From Megaleporinus macrocephalus (taxonomy: Eukaryota > Chordata > Actinopteri > Characiformes > Anostomidae): DNA of 64,000 nt. Both the position numbers and the translations under genes were made by a program. Position 1 is the first letter of the stretch, and each line of letters starts with the position of its first letter. The notes below the pieces were generated by a model, which did not search any database, had not been told where the DNA came from, and saw nothing but the letters and a program-made list of their open reading frames with translations. This document shows positions 1-17,500 of this stretch, piece by piece. Location: positions 20,483,694-20,547,693 of the forward strand of contig CM038711.1 in the NCBI GenBank assembly GCA_021613375.1. The letters are read 5' to 3'.

Positions 1-2430
1 TAAATTCACAAAATTTTACTTTTGGAAGTGACACTGACTTTTAGTCTTTGGGACACATTTACTTAAAAACAATGGAATCTAACGGCTCACCTTGTAGCCG
101 TAAGAGGCAAGGATGCCGTCTCACCTCCTGCTCTAAGATTTAGGGGTGTGGATAAAACAAGGCTCCACCTACAGTCTAAAACTCTGCCTTGAAAATGTGG
201 GACCAAATTTTCTGAATAAACCCACTGTAAATCTAAATCTTTCAATTTTACTTTAAAAGAAATAATGAAAAAAAAAAGGATTTAGAAAGGCGGGACAGAT
301 ACCTCCCAATAGAAAGTTGCATGTAAATGGCGATGTTTTATGTTCATGTATTAAGCTTATGTCTGAATATTTGTTTAAAAAAGTTTTTTTTTATATTCTG
401 TTTACATTTTACTGTGTGTCTGCAGTTTGAACTAATCTGGTAGAACAGTCCATACAGACATGTTTAGAATTGTATTTAGCCAGTTTAAACCTCATTCAGA
501 GAACTCTGAACTCTGTTAACACTGAAAAAAATGTGTAGAAAGTTGTTACGTGAATGAATAACATACCCGCCAGTGATATAAAAGCACAGTTAAGGCCAGG
601 CTTTCTTTTGTTTACTACATTGCTATTGGGATTGTCTCTTATTGAGATATTACAAACCTTCCTTTATCAAAACTTAATGAATTACATGTTATGCACTTAA
701 AATTTTAGTTAAACATTAAAGACAATCTACATTTGTAAGTCCCTGTTGCATGTAACCAACACCACTGTGAGATATTATACTGAAAATGTATCTTTTAGGC
801 TGTTTTGCACATTTCTAACTGGGGCTTTGAAGTGAGATGACCCCTCTCTTTTAGTTTTAGTCTTTTAGTTCAAGCCTAGAGCTGAATATACCCTCTTCCA
901 TACTCATCACCTTCTCTTTCATATGTGTCTCTCTGCTTTTAAAGTTTTAGAGGTCCGCAGACAGGTTGCTGCAGGAGAGAAGAGAGCCTTCTTTATATAG
1001 AGTTAAACCTCTTGCCAAATAGGTCACTAATACTGGACATCTCAAGCTGATATTAGACACAGATAGAGGGACCTGATATCTGGGGGAAATGCATAATTGT
1101 ACACGTTATTAATTTTAATTATTTTAATTAACTTTGTTTTCCAATCAGTATTATGTCACAAGGCAGACCGTCATCGACATGCTACTAAATCTCCTAAATC
1201 AGGCCCTGCAGGTCATGCGTCTTCGCCTTGTTTAGCGTATTCTTCGACATGCCTGATTTAGCTCATAAAAGAAGATAATTAGCTCATGAATTATTCAGGT
1301 ATTTCAATTCAAGGAGAACTTTAAACGGAGTTCGGTGTAAACTGTAGGGAATCTATTACAACATCAAGGCTTTACCAAATTAACTTTGCACTCTTAAAAA
1401 TAAAGATTACTAAATGGTTCTTTGCTTGGTCATAAAATTTGTTGTAAGCCTTTAAAAGTGTGTTTTGCCAACATTACTCAATGTCTGCATAATTGAGTGG
1501 TAAATAAAGCCATGCAGAGTGGTTTGATGTGACATACTCCATTGTTCAGAAACTGGATGTCTGAAGTGTTGAACGCCAGTGAAAGCTATCATTAAATGCA
1601 ATTTGAGGAATTAGAGACTGTATTTATAAACATTTTGTGTGATCATTTTGTGTGAACACTTCAGCCATCTGGCTCCTATAAGCAGATAGTTTTGAAATCA
1701 AGTTTGGCCTAATATGTATTTTTGAAGTATGCTCGTGCACAAGTTCCTGAACAGAATACCATATCATATACCATATGTTTAATGAAAAGCATATTATTTC
1801 TCTAATAAAGGTGGAAAAAATCATAATTTACTACTGTTGCACTGCTATTTTACCATTGACAACATTGCCTATCAAAACTCAGAAGACATGCAGAGGTTCA
1901 CTGATGGTTTTGGATATAAAGAAAGTTTAATTGCAAACAGTGTAACTCCTGGTTCCTATTACAATGACTGTAAAGAAATCAGTCAGAATATTTCTCCACA
2001 GTTCATAATTTCACATGAAATCTCACTCTGAATGATGTTTGCATCTCAAGGACTGCATGATTTAGATTTTTTAAAAATAGTTTCTTATCATAGGTGCCAT
2101 AGACTGCATTTATCCAGCATTTTAAATAGTTCTGTGATGTCCACACATCTGCGGTCAGGGTGAAAAATGGCCAGATGCAGTTTTACATGACCATGATGAT
2201 TTGACCCTAAAATGAAATGAGCTGTTTTGGTGAGATGATGAATAATTGATGAGATGAGATGATGAGCTCTGCTGGTTTACAGCGAGGTACTGCAATGGTC
2301 GCACAGAAGAAGTACATCGAAATAGACACGGACAGGAAAATGAAATGAACTTCTGTGTTGGTCATCATATTTCATACCCATTCCAAAGAATAGTCAACAG
2401 GCATGGGTGATGTTCATCTTTAAACAAGAC
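1..2430. other. AT-rich intergenic stretch
   Basis: I see no coding exon, RNA gene or recognisable mobile element here. The open frames are short and AT-biased. Confidence 0.6.
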
Positions 2431-2654
2431 TGAAAGTGGCATCCAATTATTTTTTTAATTGAATGCTCTAGTCCACCTTAAATGCTACAGCTATGCTACC
2501 GTTAGTCACATGGGGCTTGCTAATGTCTCATGTTACCTATACAGTGTCGAACGCTGCGCGAAAGCTGCTCAATATTTTCCAAAGTTTACGAAACTGTTTG
2601 GAGTGAAATGTGCAGAGCAAAGTAACAACTGACCCGGATCTTGTTAGTTATGTG

Positions 2655-2745
2655 GGAGCTGAAGTTGGCTTCGTATTTACCAGCTCGTTTCCAGAGCATT
2701 CGGTTAAGTAGCTGAAAAATAAGAAGCCAATTTCAACCTCGTTGA
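2655..2745. repeat. Hairpin MITE fragment (GCTGAAGTTGGCTTC family)
   Basis: GCTGAAGTTGGCTTCGTATTT is followed within 60 bases by an imperfect inverted copy, AATAAGAAGCCAATTTCAAC. The same end sequence recurs at about 49830-50045 and 57045-57105, so this is a dispersed small inverted-repeat family. Confidence 0.5.
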
Positions 2746-2899
2746 AAGATGAACATCAGCCATGCCTGTTCTAATAAAGGCTTGCAAACTGTTGACATTG
2801 CCTTCACAGCCTGGTACAGTAGATTTCTTCACATAGTCCACCATTTGCTGTTGCTCTGTTGTTGTTGGGGGTGTAAACACAGTTCCATTAAAGGTGCCA

Positions 2900-5620
2900 T
2901 ATGTTTAATTGATGTAAAGCATTTACATTATGTGTTTGTAAAGCTGAAAATGGTTCTTTATGCACACACACGCACACATACGCATCTCACTTCCTAAAAT
3001 GGCTTAGTTTAAAGGTGAACCGGAAAACAACAATGGTTCTTCTATGGCATCACTCCAAAGAACATCACTCCTTAATTTATAAGAGTGTCTGTCAGATCCT
3101 GGGGTCACCAGCCTGCCTTATGTTTTGGGTTTGTTTAAGTTCAGACAGTAAGTTAACAGATCTATAATCGCTGTGTTACAGTATTTTCAGAATGTTAAGG
3201 CAGTTTTTAAGCTACAACTCTAGCCACAGTGTAGTTAGTGCCGTGGCTTTGGATCAGAGCTGTTCAAATAGCTGTTCGAAATGACCCATTCTGTAATAGA
3301 GGACTGTAACAGTCCCCAAAATGTTTTTAATCTGTTTGCCATTACATTTGTTATTTCTTTTGGCCTGTTGATCATTGAATTCAAAAAGACCTTCATGGAT
3401 GCTTGTTGTAGCAGTTTTTGAAAATTATGAATTTTTGTTTGGTGAGTCGAATTTTATTTTCTTTTGGTTCAAATTTGTCGCTTGGTCTTGTCTTTTCTGC
3501 TTTTTTTTATTTAATTTTATTTTTTTTACACCCCTGTGATATCAGCTGAAGGTCTGCAGATAGAGTATATCTTCTTAATGTAAATCCTCAGTTATCAAGA
3601 GTTAGTTTGCGAGTTCACTCTGCCTGTAATTGTACGTCGGCCCTGCCGCAGTAATTTCCTTCCGGCCGCTCTCAGCGGAGGCTCTGCATGAGGCGATGTC
3701 CCTAAACAAACACGGTGAAATGAGAGCGCGGCGAAAAGCGTGGCGCTGTCCCCACTACCCGCCTCCATCAGACGCTGGGGATGAATATTCATAGCTAGTG
3801 TGACTTGCTTTTTTTGTGAGGAGTCACAGGAACCTGTGTCCTCTGAGTACTAATGATTCCTGGGGTGATTCAGTGTCCATGAGAAAGAAAGAGAGACTGA
3901 GAGAGAGAGAGAGAGTTTGCTGGGTAATTAAAGTACACTGAATAGCGTATGCACTTCACAGTCTGTGGAGAACATTGGCCTTTCCTTATTGGACATCCAA
4001 GGTCACTGCAGCACTTTCCCAGGTGCTTGATGCTGTGTAGGCTGCAGATTTGGAACCGTAGTAAGACTTCTAATATCCCGCAGGGCCTGCGGAGGGTAAA
4101 TGGAAAGTTAAATGTGGTCACTGTCATTTGGTCACTTGTTACAACTGCAGGGACCTTGCACAGGGCCTTTGCTGATAGAGGCCAAGCTAAAATCTCAGTT
4201 GAGTTTTAGGCTATTGACAGCAGTTGAGGTATAGGCCGTGGAAGCCAGATGGTGTGCAGTGCTGAGCTTGACAGAATATTAACTGCACCTTTTCTTTTGG
4301 AAACTAATGAAGGTTGTCCTGAATTAAATCAGGAATCTACACCAATAAAGACTCTCCTCAATATAAAAATACACATTACACAAGTCATAGGGTGCGTTCA
4401 CATCTGTTCTGTGTAACAGTGTTTTGAGCAGAATAGGTTACAATCAGGTTCGGGTGGAATACTTGAAAAGTATTGATGAGAAGGTATTGATGGCTAAACA
4501 CTGAATACACAATACTAAATGTATTCAGCAGAATATTCCATTACCGTGCATAAAAGGAGTGACTTATTCAAGGACCCAAGAGAAAGTCAGTCATCAATAT
4601 TACTTAAGTCAGTGGTTCTCAGACCAGTCCTCCGGGACCACCAGACTATCCACACTTTCACTCGAACTCTACTCCTAAGACATGGGAGGAGAGCAAAATA
4701 AGTACCAGTATACCATTTTTTTTTCTGTTAACAAATCAAACTACTCAGTTTTTTTAAACCAGAGCATTACATTATATCACTTTACACTGTATACCCTGCT
4801 CAAAATATTCTAAATAGACATCATAAATAGAAAGAGAAAAACAAACAAAAATCAACCACCCTGCTAGGAATTCTGGGTAACTCCATACTGTACTTATTGC
4901 TTATAGTCTTCTTGAGTCTATTTGAATCTCTGAAATAAATACTGGACCAATTTGACTATTTGTAATAACAAATAAGATCTGGATTTTCAAAGTAGGCTGG
5001 TCTTTAGGTTAGTCTAATTCAAATCAGATTATATATAAGTATAATAACTTTACACAGATGCTGCACTAACACCAAACTGTATTCTGAATGTTGAAACTCA
5101 GGAATCACTGGCCACGAAACTAAACAAAACTGAGTTGACAGTTAATAAAAACAGTTAACTTGATTACAGGTTGTATTGTTCCTACAGAATCCTGCAGGTT
5201 TGACTAAGCAGTAAATGTCATTTTGCTTTGGTACTGCTGTTTGTGATCTTCTTCTTTCGTCGGATGGGCTATTTTCAGATGGTGTGTTTTTTAATTACTA
5301 CTTCTAGTTGTAATTACCATTAAAGTTTTTATATTTATTTATTTTGTGTTTGTTGTGTTTGTTTATTTGCATAGTGTTGTGTTGTAGGTTTTGACACTTA
5401 CGCTTTGTTCTGGGCTTGTTTTATGTTTGTTTTAAAAAGTCTCCTCTGCTTCTGTGCTAAAAATCAAATGTGACATTTCTGTATTTTCTGAATTTTTTTT
5501 TGTCAAAAATGTAAGGCCCCCGATTACAAGCTTGCAACTACAGCTCGACTGTAACTGTATAGAAAAGCTTTATGATGAGTGTTATTAATGTAAATATACT
5601 CAAGTAGGTGACATTTTTGT
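2900..5620. other. Intergenic stretch with a GC-richer block
   Basis: No gene is recognised. A GC-richer block at about 3600-3790 contains several CpGs and no repeat. A GA run lies at 3895-3915. A short segment at about 4608-4655 (GTGGTTCTCAGACCAGTCCT) resembles the end of a common fish MITE also seen near 53050-53095. Confidence 0.5.
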
Positions 5621-5623
5621 GTA

Positions 5624-5628
<5 letters not shown>

Positions 5629-5658
<30 letters not shown>
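5629..5658. repeat. (TG)n microsatellite
   Basis: About 15 TG units, followed by a short imperfect GA run. Confidence 0.9.
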
Positions 5659-5661
<3 letters not shown>

Positions 5662-5699
5662 ATGTGCGAGAGAGAGTGTGTGTTCAGGTAGAAGAAAAC

Positions 5700-7259
5700 A
5701 AATCTTTGTTGTCATTTGTGATTGGTGGGGGTGTTGTGGAGGAGGACATAAGAAAAGATTAATATGGCTGTCACTTCCTGTAGACCACACTTGACTGACT
5801 GCTCACTCGACTGTTCATACCTTTAGACAGCTGAGCAGAGACAGCTCCACTCCGGCTTTCTGATTAACTCACAGGCTCTGGGGAGCAAGGAGGAGTAGTT
5901 TGCCACAGATAACCAGTAGAGGGGAACCATGTAAACTGTGGCTGGGTCAGACAAGAGGTCAAAGTAAACGCTCAGCATTTTTTTCCTCCAAATTTCTCCG
6001 AAATCTTCTTATCCTAAGTGTGTTAGGACTATTACAGGGCTCAGCTGCCAGAGATTTGATGTGTTGCTTGTCTGATAACCAGCGTGAACTGGACCAAGAT
6101 TTAGGTCACAGTTGGACATAATTCACTTTTTTAACAGTGTCCAAGGTCAAGACCGGACAGGTCCAGTAATGTGTTACTCTGAATTGTTTGATAAATCTCA
6201 GTGCAGAAAGTAAGATTTTGAAAGACCAGCATATGGAGAATATTTAAATTTTTTGAACAGCATATATGTAGATTTTACAAATACAAACACAACCCTTTTC
6301 CAGACAATATTTCATTAAATTCTTATAAAAACTGGCAGCTTGTTAAACTGAATTCACAATTTAGTGTCTGGTGTTTGCCTATAGCAACACAAAGCATTTC
6401 TGATGTTGATACTAGGTTTATCATTTGGTGCTGTAGAAATATTTTAAACAAAATATGAACAATCATGGTGACTGTATCCATGTCCACTGTTTCACATCTA
6501 CTTCATGTACTATTGCTATTTCCTTAAACTAGACAAACAGTTTCCAGGAAGGTCAGAAGGAATAAGGGAGAGAAATAAAGGGCAGAATAGAGCTGACACA
6601 TTAAAGAAACTGAAAGCTGTAAAGTAGAGTAGATCTGAGTAGAGTGCAGTAAAACTAAATACAACAAATCTTTTGCTGACTTTTTAGAAAATTACAAATA
6701 ACAGCAAAATACACTTCATTAGAATGTATTTATGATTTATAGTAGACCAAACATGAAAAATAGGATAAACACCCTTTACTTTTTCATCACTAGTATTCAG
6801 TGCTGCATGCTCCTCAGTGGCTGTAGACCACTCGCTCTGAACGTCGCAGTTTATGTTTCGTTTTGGAGGCTACTGCTGTTTTGCCCTCACTGTTGCTCTT
6901 GTTAGTTTCTCTCCTGTGAGCACTGTGCAGTAGAGTCTGCTGATGACATCCTCTGGTGCTGAAGTTACTGATATTACTGATATTGCAGCATCACTGGTGA
7001 TTTTTGCCGCATCATCAGTGTTTGTAAATGATCATTCAGGCTCAACGTGCTGCAGTGATAAACCGATTTTAGACATGGCAGGAGCTGGAAGTGGGTTTTA
7101 TCCAGAGAGCTTTGATGAAACTTGCCATTTAAAAGATAAATTTGAAACTTGCCATTAGTGAACAGTTTAACTGGAAGCGACGTAAGTAAACATTAATGCA
7201 GTCTTAGAAGCTGCATTTTCTCCCTCTCGCTATCTAAATAATCAGTGATGTTGAGATAT
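5700..7259. other. Intergenic stretch, nothing recognised
   Basis: I see no supported gene. A signal-peptide-like frame at 6853 was examined as a possible nrn1l first exon and rejected on splice phase. Confidence 0.5.
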
Positions 7260-7312
7260 GGACTCTGGAGGGAAATCAGTCTATTGTTCTGAGGACACCA
7301 GCAACTTTTGTT

Positions 7313-7504
7313 TTATTTGCTAATAAATGTCCTTTCTTTTCTCAGTAAGGGCTTCTTGACAGCTACACATCTGTTCAAAAGCATACCGCTGAGTTGTCTT
7401 CTCACAGTGGACGGATGGACAGAGACACCTGTGTGTTTTTTCCCAATCTGAAGCAAGACTGAAGCTTGATTTTCATGCTGTTTGTCTGATGAAGCTTTTT
7501 TCAC
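7313..7504 (-). pseudogene. Tc1-like transposase fragment
   Basis: On the minus strand the frame reads VSVHPSTVRRQLSGM followed by CVAVKKPLLRKE. This matches the second helix-turn-helix region at the N-terminal end of Tc1-like transposases (STVRRRL...GR.AVKKPLL). The catalytic DDE region is absent, so this is a short relic. Related fragments occur at 33109-33500 and 56370-56510 on the other strand. Confidence 0.7.
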
Positions 7505-7519
7505 TTACTTTTCTTTGAC

Positions 7520-9040
7520 TTTCCTCTTCCATAAGCAAGTGGATCATCTTATATCTAATCTCCTCATTTCGTTTCATTGGGTTGGAAATTAGAAAATGAA
7601 GTGTGGTCTCTGATGTTTAAACACTACTGTGTGTATTATTTACATGATGTTACTTGATACATATTTGAGTATTTTGTACACACTATCATCCAAAAATGAA
7701 CTGTTTCTAGATTATATGGAAGGTGTGAACTCAATGGGAGGCTTTACCTGTTATAACTATGGCATCATAGTGAAAAAGGCTGCGGGGAAGAAATGAAGCA
7801 GGATTCTGTGGAGCGAGAGACAGAGGAAGAAGAAACAGCAGTTTGAACTGGAGCAGTCTGTACACCTGGAAGCATGTGCTAACCCTGATAAGTTACAGCT
7901 GGGCACTTTAGCACTGAAGTCAATAAAAACTCATTAGAGCAGGAGCCGGCTCCACTGCGAGTGTCCACTCCAATGAGCTTCACATTTATTCTCCATCACA
8001 GGACTGGAGATAGAGCCCCATCGATCCCAGCCTAAAGCTCATTTATTTGCCGGATGGAGAATTGCCTTAATGTGGCTCTAACCTGCACTTTTGTCAGAGG
8101 GACGCTTTGCTTTACGCTTGTGGTTGTGTTGATTTGCGTATGTGACTCTGTATCAAACAGAGATGAAGAACCCATAGGAAAGGTTAAAGGTCAGCAAAAG
8201 ACACATGGAATGTTTTGCTGCTCGGCTTTGTTTCACTGCAGATGCACGTTGATTAACGTGGCCTGAGATATCACCACCCGCTACCCTCTCAGTTAAGAAG
8301 TTTGTGGCTTGTGGTGTCTCAGTGGAGGCCAGTGGTCCAGAATAATATACTCTCAGCTCCCATTCTGTCAGCATGTAAGAACACCGTCTAGCTTCATCAT
8401 GTCTGCTGCTGGTCCTCTGACACCATGTCCTAGGAGCTTGTAGTCACATCTGCCCAAAAATAGCAGCACCACCACATTCAGTTTACCCCCCCCCGCCCCT
8501 TTTTTTGTAATCCCCCAAATAAGAAGCAGTTTAGGCATGTTTGTGAAGTGCTGTCGCTCCAGAGTTAGCAGTCTGACAGAAGCAGCCCACCTCATTAGCT
8601 CTACTGAAGCCCCGGGCACACGCTAACGAAACCCAGTTCGGGGCAGCCTTTGATTCTCTGCCCTCCAGCGTAACTCAGGCACTCTCAGCCACCCACCTGC
8701 CAATTATACACACTCGTTGCTTTGCCGTGGCCAGCCTATTTGGCCCGACCTGCCACTGGGGCGGGCTGCAGGAGACCCCGACTGCCCGGAGATCCCTGTC
8801 CCACATGTGGAACGTCCCTGTTCGACATGGCTGCAGGCAATGTTCACTTAAATGCATAATAGATCGGGAAGTTCTCTTGTGTTTACTCAACATTTTTATG
8901 TATATATTTTTAATTGCCTTACATAAGAACTCGACAGGTAAACTATTTGACGCTCTGAATCTTTCATAGGATCGCTCTTTGAATTCCCCCTGTTAAATAA
9001 TGAAAAGTGACAAGGCCAGATGCTTCCACAGTGATGCTTC
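7520..9040. other. Intergenic stretch with GC-richer unique block
   Basis: No gene is recognised. The part at about 8590-8850 is richer in GC than its neighbours, is not simple repeat, and has no clear codon pattern. It could be a conserved non-coding element, but that needs a cross-species alignment. Confidence 0.35.
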
Positions 9041-9043
9041 ACT

Positions 9044-12780
<3,737 letters not shown>

Positions 12781-12786
12781 TTCTTT

Positions 12787-14040
12787 TAGGTATGTTAGAT
12801 CTAAGTGCTTCTTTTAATACAGTCGACCATGAAATTCTTCTAGATATACTGTGAAACTGGGTGGGTCTTCAATTGGTTTAGATCAAATGTAAGTGGACCT
12901 GACTTTTATGTTGCACTTGTCGCTTGTAGCCTTTAAGTATTATGTAATATCATGTGGGGTCCCTCAAGGATCGAGTCTGAGGCTTCCACTCCCTGGCATA
13001 ATTAAGAAACACAACAATAGTCATCACCAATATACAGATGGTACTTGACTTCATATTTCCTTCGTACCAAATACCTACATGTCTATCAGTTTATTGTTTG
13101 ACTATATAAACAATGCCACATTTCCATGTCTAACAATTTTCCACAGTTTATACTGAAAAGAATTCTGAGGTTTTTAGAAATTGAATCTCTACACAAAGGA
13201 AGGCTGTTCAGGCTCTTTTAAATCAATTCAATTTAGAGGCCAAACAATAGGTCAGGAATTTAGTAGTCATTCTTGAGAATGTCGTGCAAAAGTGCAAAAC
13301 ATCTAGGACATCGTGTCCCATGCAAACTGTGAGAAACTTCCCCGTGTCACTTCACTGAAATGCTCCTTTATCTGCTTTACCCAAGAGCTCTATTACAAAC
13401 ATGCAGTGTGTTCTGTCTGGCAAGAGAGAGGGCTCACATTACATCTGCACTCCAGTCACCCCATTGGTTACCAGTGACTTTCAGAATCGATCTTAAGATT
13501 CTCATATTAATTTTTAAATATTTCTGGCTCTGGATTTATTCTATATTCCGACTACCGCACTTAGATCATCAAACAGCAATCTGCCAGCTTTTCCCTAAAC
13601 ACAGATGAAGAGCTAGGAGTTAGTCACTGTGCATTTAGTCACTGTGGCCCAAAGATCAGTATACACAAAACATAAACAAGACATTTTTAAATTGTCTTTT
13701 TTCTCTGCTATGTCATTTTTTACCAAACCATCTCCTTTATTTAGCCTCCTTAATGCTGTGTCCTTAATCATATTCCTTTTTGTCACGTGTAAAGCATTTT
13801 ATTAGTAGTACTATTTTTATTGATGCTGCTACTGCATAGTATTATTTTTTTGACCTTTTATTTTAACTGTTGTTTGTTGTTTTGTGGGTTTATGTTTCTT
13901 ATTTTATGTTGTTCCACCATATTCCTGCTGCACATATGTTTGTGTGAATACTTTTACTATTGTTAGCATTTTGGGCTGCATTGTATGTATGAATGGTGCC
14001 GTATAAATGAAGCGGTTTCTTCTTCTTATTATTAATATTA
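12787..14040 (+). mobile_element. Decayed L2-type non-LTR retrotransposon (3' half)
   Basis: From 12792 the + strand reads MLDLSASFNTVDHEIL, the reverse-transcriptase motif LLDLSAAFDTVDH with few changes, before a stop. CGVPQGSSLR (from 12952) is the next conserved RT motif. Near 13430-13520 the peptide HITSALQSPHWLPVTFRIDL matches the C-terminal HITPVL.SLHWLPV..RI.FKILLL block of L2 elements. The end (GCCGTATAAATGAAG then TTATTATTAA at about 14000-14040) fits an L2 3' tail. Frame breaks and a missing 5' half show it is dead. Confidence 0.8.
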
Positions 14041-14049
14041 GTATCACAA

Positions 14050-14500
14050 CGATTGTAGACAGGCCTACTTACAGTCAAATGAAGGGTAAGCTGTATGGAT
14101 CACTGAACTGTGCGGCATGCAGTCAGTAATAGATAAAAGTGATAATGCACTCGATGTGGAAATTGTTTTAACTGGGTCTTCAGTTCTTCCAGCAATGCTT
14201 AATCAGCTCCTTGGTCGGTGAAGTTTATCTGTGTGCCCTTGCTCAGGACGCCCAGATGCTGTCAGTTCAATACCTGGGGGGACTTTGATATCCCTTCTCT
14301 AGACCATTTTGTAAACCAGCTATGTGTCTTGTTTTTGTCAGATGAAATTCCAGAGCTCTTCTATCATTACAGTCTTTAGCAAGAAGTAATGAATTGAATG
14401 GACACGGTAAAAAGCAAGTATTAGTCTCATTGATCCCTTTTCATAGTATTGGATCTCCCTGTTTTTTATTTATTTAGTTTTTGCAGCAGCAGATCTTTAA
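14050..14500. other. Intergenic stretch, nothing recognised
   Basis: No gene or repeat is recognised. Confidence 0.5.

Positions 14501-14548
<48 letters not shown>
14501..14548. repeat. (TG)n-(AG)n compound microsatellite
   Basis: About 12 TG units run directly into about 12 GA units. Confidence 0.95.
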
Positions 14549-14549
14549 T

Positions 14550-17500
14550 TTTATCAGAGGAGCACCATCTCACTTCACTGTGATCAAAGGTAATGTTGAA
14601 GCACCAGTGATGGGTGGGATGCTGCTTGTCGGCCCCTCCCCCACACACTTCAGTCTCCACAGGAAAGCTGCAGTCTCCCTGGGATTTTAACATTTCAGGC
14701 GTTTTGGGAAATGTCTAGGTATCTCAGTATTCCGTTTTTCTCTCTTTGTGAAGACAAACTTCAGTGCATTAGACAGTATCATAGATTGTAGGTCTGATTG
14801 TATGCAGGTAGGTGGGTGTTATGATCACATGTTATTGCTACTGTGATGAAAGTGATGTATATTTCAGTGATATAAATGCCAGTATTTCTGAGGTCAATAA
14901 TAAGCCAGTAGCAGAATTTGCTTTTCCCTGTTGACGTTTTTCCGTTTTATTTAAAAAGGGCCAATTATATCAATAGTTTTAAGTGGTTTGCTGGGGCATT
15001 TTGTTCTTCAACTGGGTTGTAAATCTCAGGAAAAAAAGGACCGTGATGTTAGATTTATCCTTATTGCCCACCTTTGAATGTGTCTCTGCATGAAAAACAC
15101 ACACTTGAAAACATGATGCCAAAAGGCATCTCTAGTTTTACATCTTTCTTATGCTTGTGGTACTACCTGGCTGAGAGCAGACAGAGGCTGAGCTTCCAGA
15201 GCAGGACAGGATGTAGCTGGAACTGATAATGCTTCTGCCTACCAGGTCTGTCTGTGCAGTAACAGGCAGGGCGTTTCAACACCACCTCTCTTTGTACACC
15301 GCTATGTTCCAATTACTCTTCCTCACCCGGAGGACGACCTGTGCAGCCGTAGGCGACTCCTAATGACTGCGATGGCGCTTAGTCGAACAGGTGTCACCCT
15401 CGTTTTCCAGCTTCATTAGTGGGCGGCTAATGTTGTGCTCTGTTTCTACCCCTGTCTTGTCTCGATAACTGTTCTTGTCACAGTTTAACTTGTGTGCCCC
15501 TCTCTCCCTCCCACTCCCCTGCACCTCTCTCCCTCCGCCTTTTATGTTGAAATTAAGAGTCTGTGAATGTACTTTTCCTCCCTCCTACCCCCATTCAGTG
15601 TTCTGGGAGCAGAGGTGTGAATGGAAAACCACGGAAAGGTTAAGCAATCATTGGGAAAGGGGAGTTTGCCGGCAGAGCTAATTATCAGGTGTTGTTTGTT
15701 CAAGGCCGTCCTGTGCGACCGAGCTGCTGGAGGTGCCGTTTTGGAGGCTGGCTCGGGGGAATTGAGCCGCCGCTCTGCCTCTCGCACGCTATGCGGCCGC
15801 CGCTGCCTTCGTTAACACGTCGCCCTTAACGATGCTGCGCAAGCGAGGCCCATAGTTACCACAGTAAAAGTTACCATAGCACTGTGGGAGAGCTCCAAAG
15901 CAATGCTGACTCTCAACACAGAGACACAGCCACAGTGTGTTCAGAGAGTGCCAGAACCACACTCATTCACTCTCATTCACCAGAGCACAGCGTACTGCCA
16001 GCGCCCTCAGGATGCCACTCAGCTGCACAATGCCTCTTGTTTCAACTTTAATCCATCAGGCTATATTAACTGACTGACTGTGTGGGTGCGAGCGAAATAA
16101 GCCTCCTCCTATATATCTTTTCAGTAGAGTATTCACATTTATTCCACATGCCCTCTGAGTTTTGCATGTTTCTGTATGTTTTAAATGTTGATGCTGGTAG
16201 AAATAGAGAAAAGGCCTGTGCATGCTTTTCCACCCTTAATGCATTAATATAAATGGATTAACAGGATGTTTTAGACCAAACCTTTATTAAGTCTCATGAA
16301 TCAGGCAATGTGTCCATAGCTATTTTGAACTACTTTCTGTGAGGAAGCTTTTACAGACATTAAAGAAGTTCAGATATTTGGTTCCTGTCACCACCACTGT
16401 GAGGATTTTTGCCTCTCAAGAAGAAGACATTTCATATCGAATCACCCTGATAATCTTTAGTTACCTATTAACTGTTTAACATATGGAAGACTGATAGCAG
16501 TGTGTGGCTTAACTTTGGGCACATTAACATTAGTATCATCGCTGTCCAAACATGTGTCTCCATTTTTGCAGATTTCTATTTTTCTGTATCAGTTGAATAC
16601 AGCAGCTGCCATTCACAACAATCTCATGATGAATGGACGCATAGAAATGCTTCAAAATAGCTTGTAAAAAATCTGGTTCCATTGACTTACATTGAAAACG
16701 AATTGTAAAGTTGGAAATTTGGAGATATTTATTTTTCATTGGATAGCAACGATATGTAACATTAATATGTAAAATGTATCAGCATGCAGAAGTGGTACTT
16801 TCTGTGTGCTACCATGTTTTCTATCACAATGCAAAAGAAGTACAATGCTGCCTTTTTGGCTGAATGGGCTTTAAGGGTCTCTGAGTGAGTGAGTGCACAT
16901 TCAGAACAGAAATCAGATCTCTAAGGGTTTATTATGGCTTTGTTTCATGAGAGTAATGATGAAAGGTGCCTGACGTGTGAAGCAGTTCGCTATTTAATGG
17001 TGGCTTATCTTTGTTAGATCATTTTCTTTTCATAACAAAAAAAAATCCCATAACTTTAATACAGGTAAAAAGTAAATTGCAAGGAAGAAATCAACATTTT
17101 AGACCTTCCTTTTAGCACTGACTGTGTGGGCTGGAAAAAAAAGCCTAGTTTAGGACAAAAAATTATTCTGTGGAGAATTTTAAATAATAGTAAATTTTGT
17201 CCTTATCTAGGCATACCCGGGGACCAGAAGTGCTAACTCTGTGATTTTTCCTTTTTTTCCTCTTTAAAAAGGTCACACTAACAATGGGTGTTTTGATGGG
17301 GAGGTTTCAGGAGAAGCACATGTACCTCAGGGGACTAGAGATGACGTTATGCCTATCACTGTACAATGAAGACTGACTCCCTCATTCCAAAATGCAAGAG
17401 CCTTTATTATTTTCCATTAAGATGAGAAGACCTAGCATTCAGTATACCTCCCCACCTACGGAGAAACTCAGAGTGACTTCATAGCGTGCAAGCAGCACAC

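Noticed and set aside
6853..6915. Signal-peptide-like frame MFRFGGYCCFALTVALV followed by a GTGAGC donor, as nrn1l exon 1
   Set aside because: The donor falls between codons (phase 0), but exon 2 at 26852 needs one leading base. No compatible acceptor exists at exon 2.
8054..8137. Hydrophobic frame MENCLNVALTCTF... ending at a GTATGT donor, as nrn1l exon 1
   Set aside because: Also phase 0, so it cannot join exon 2 in frame.
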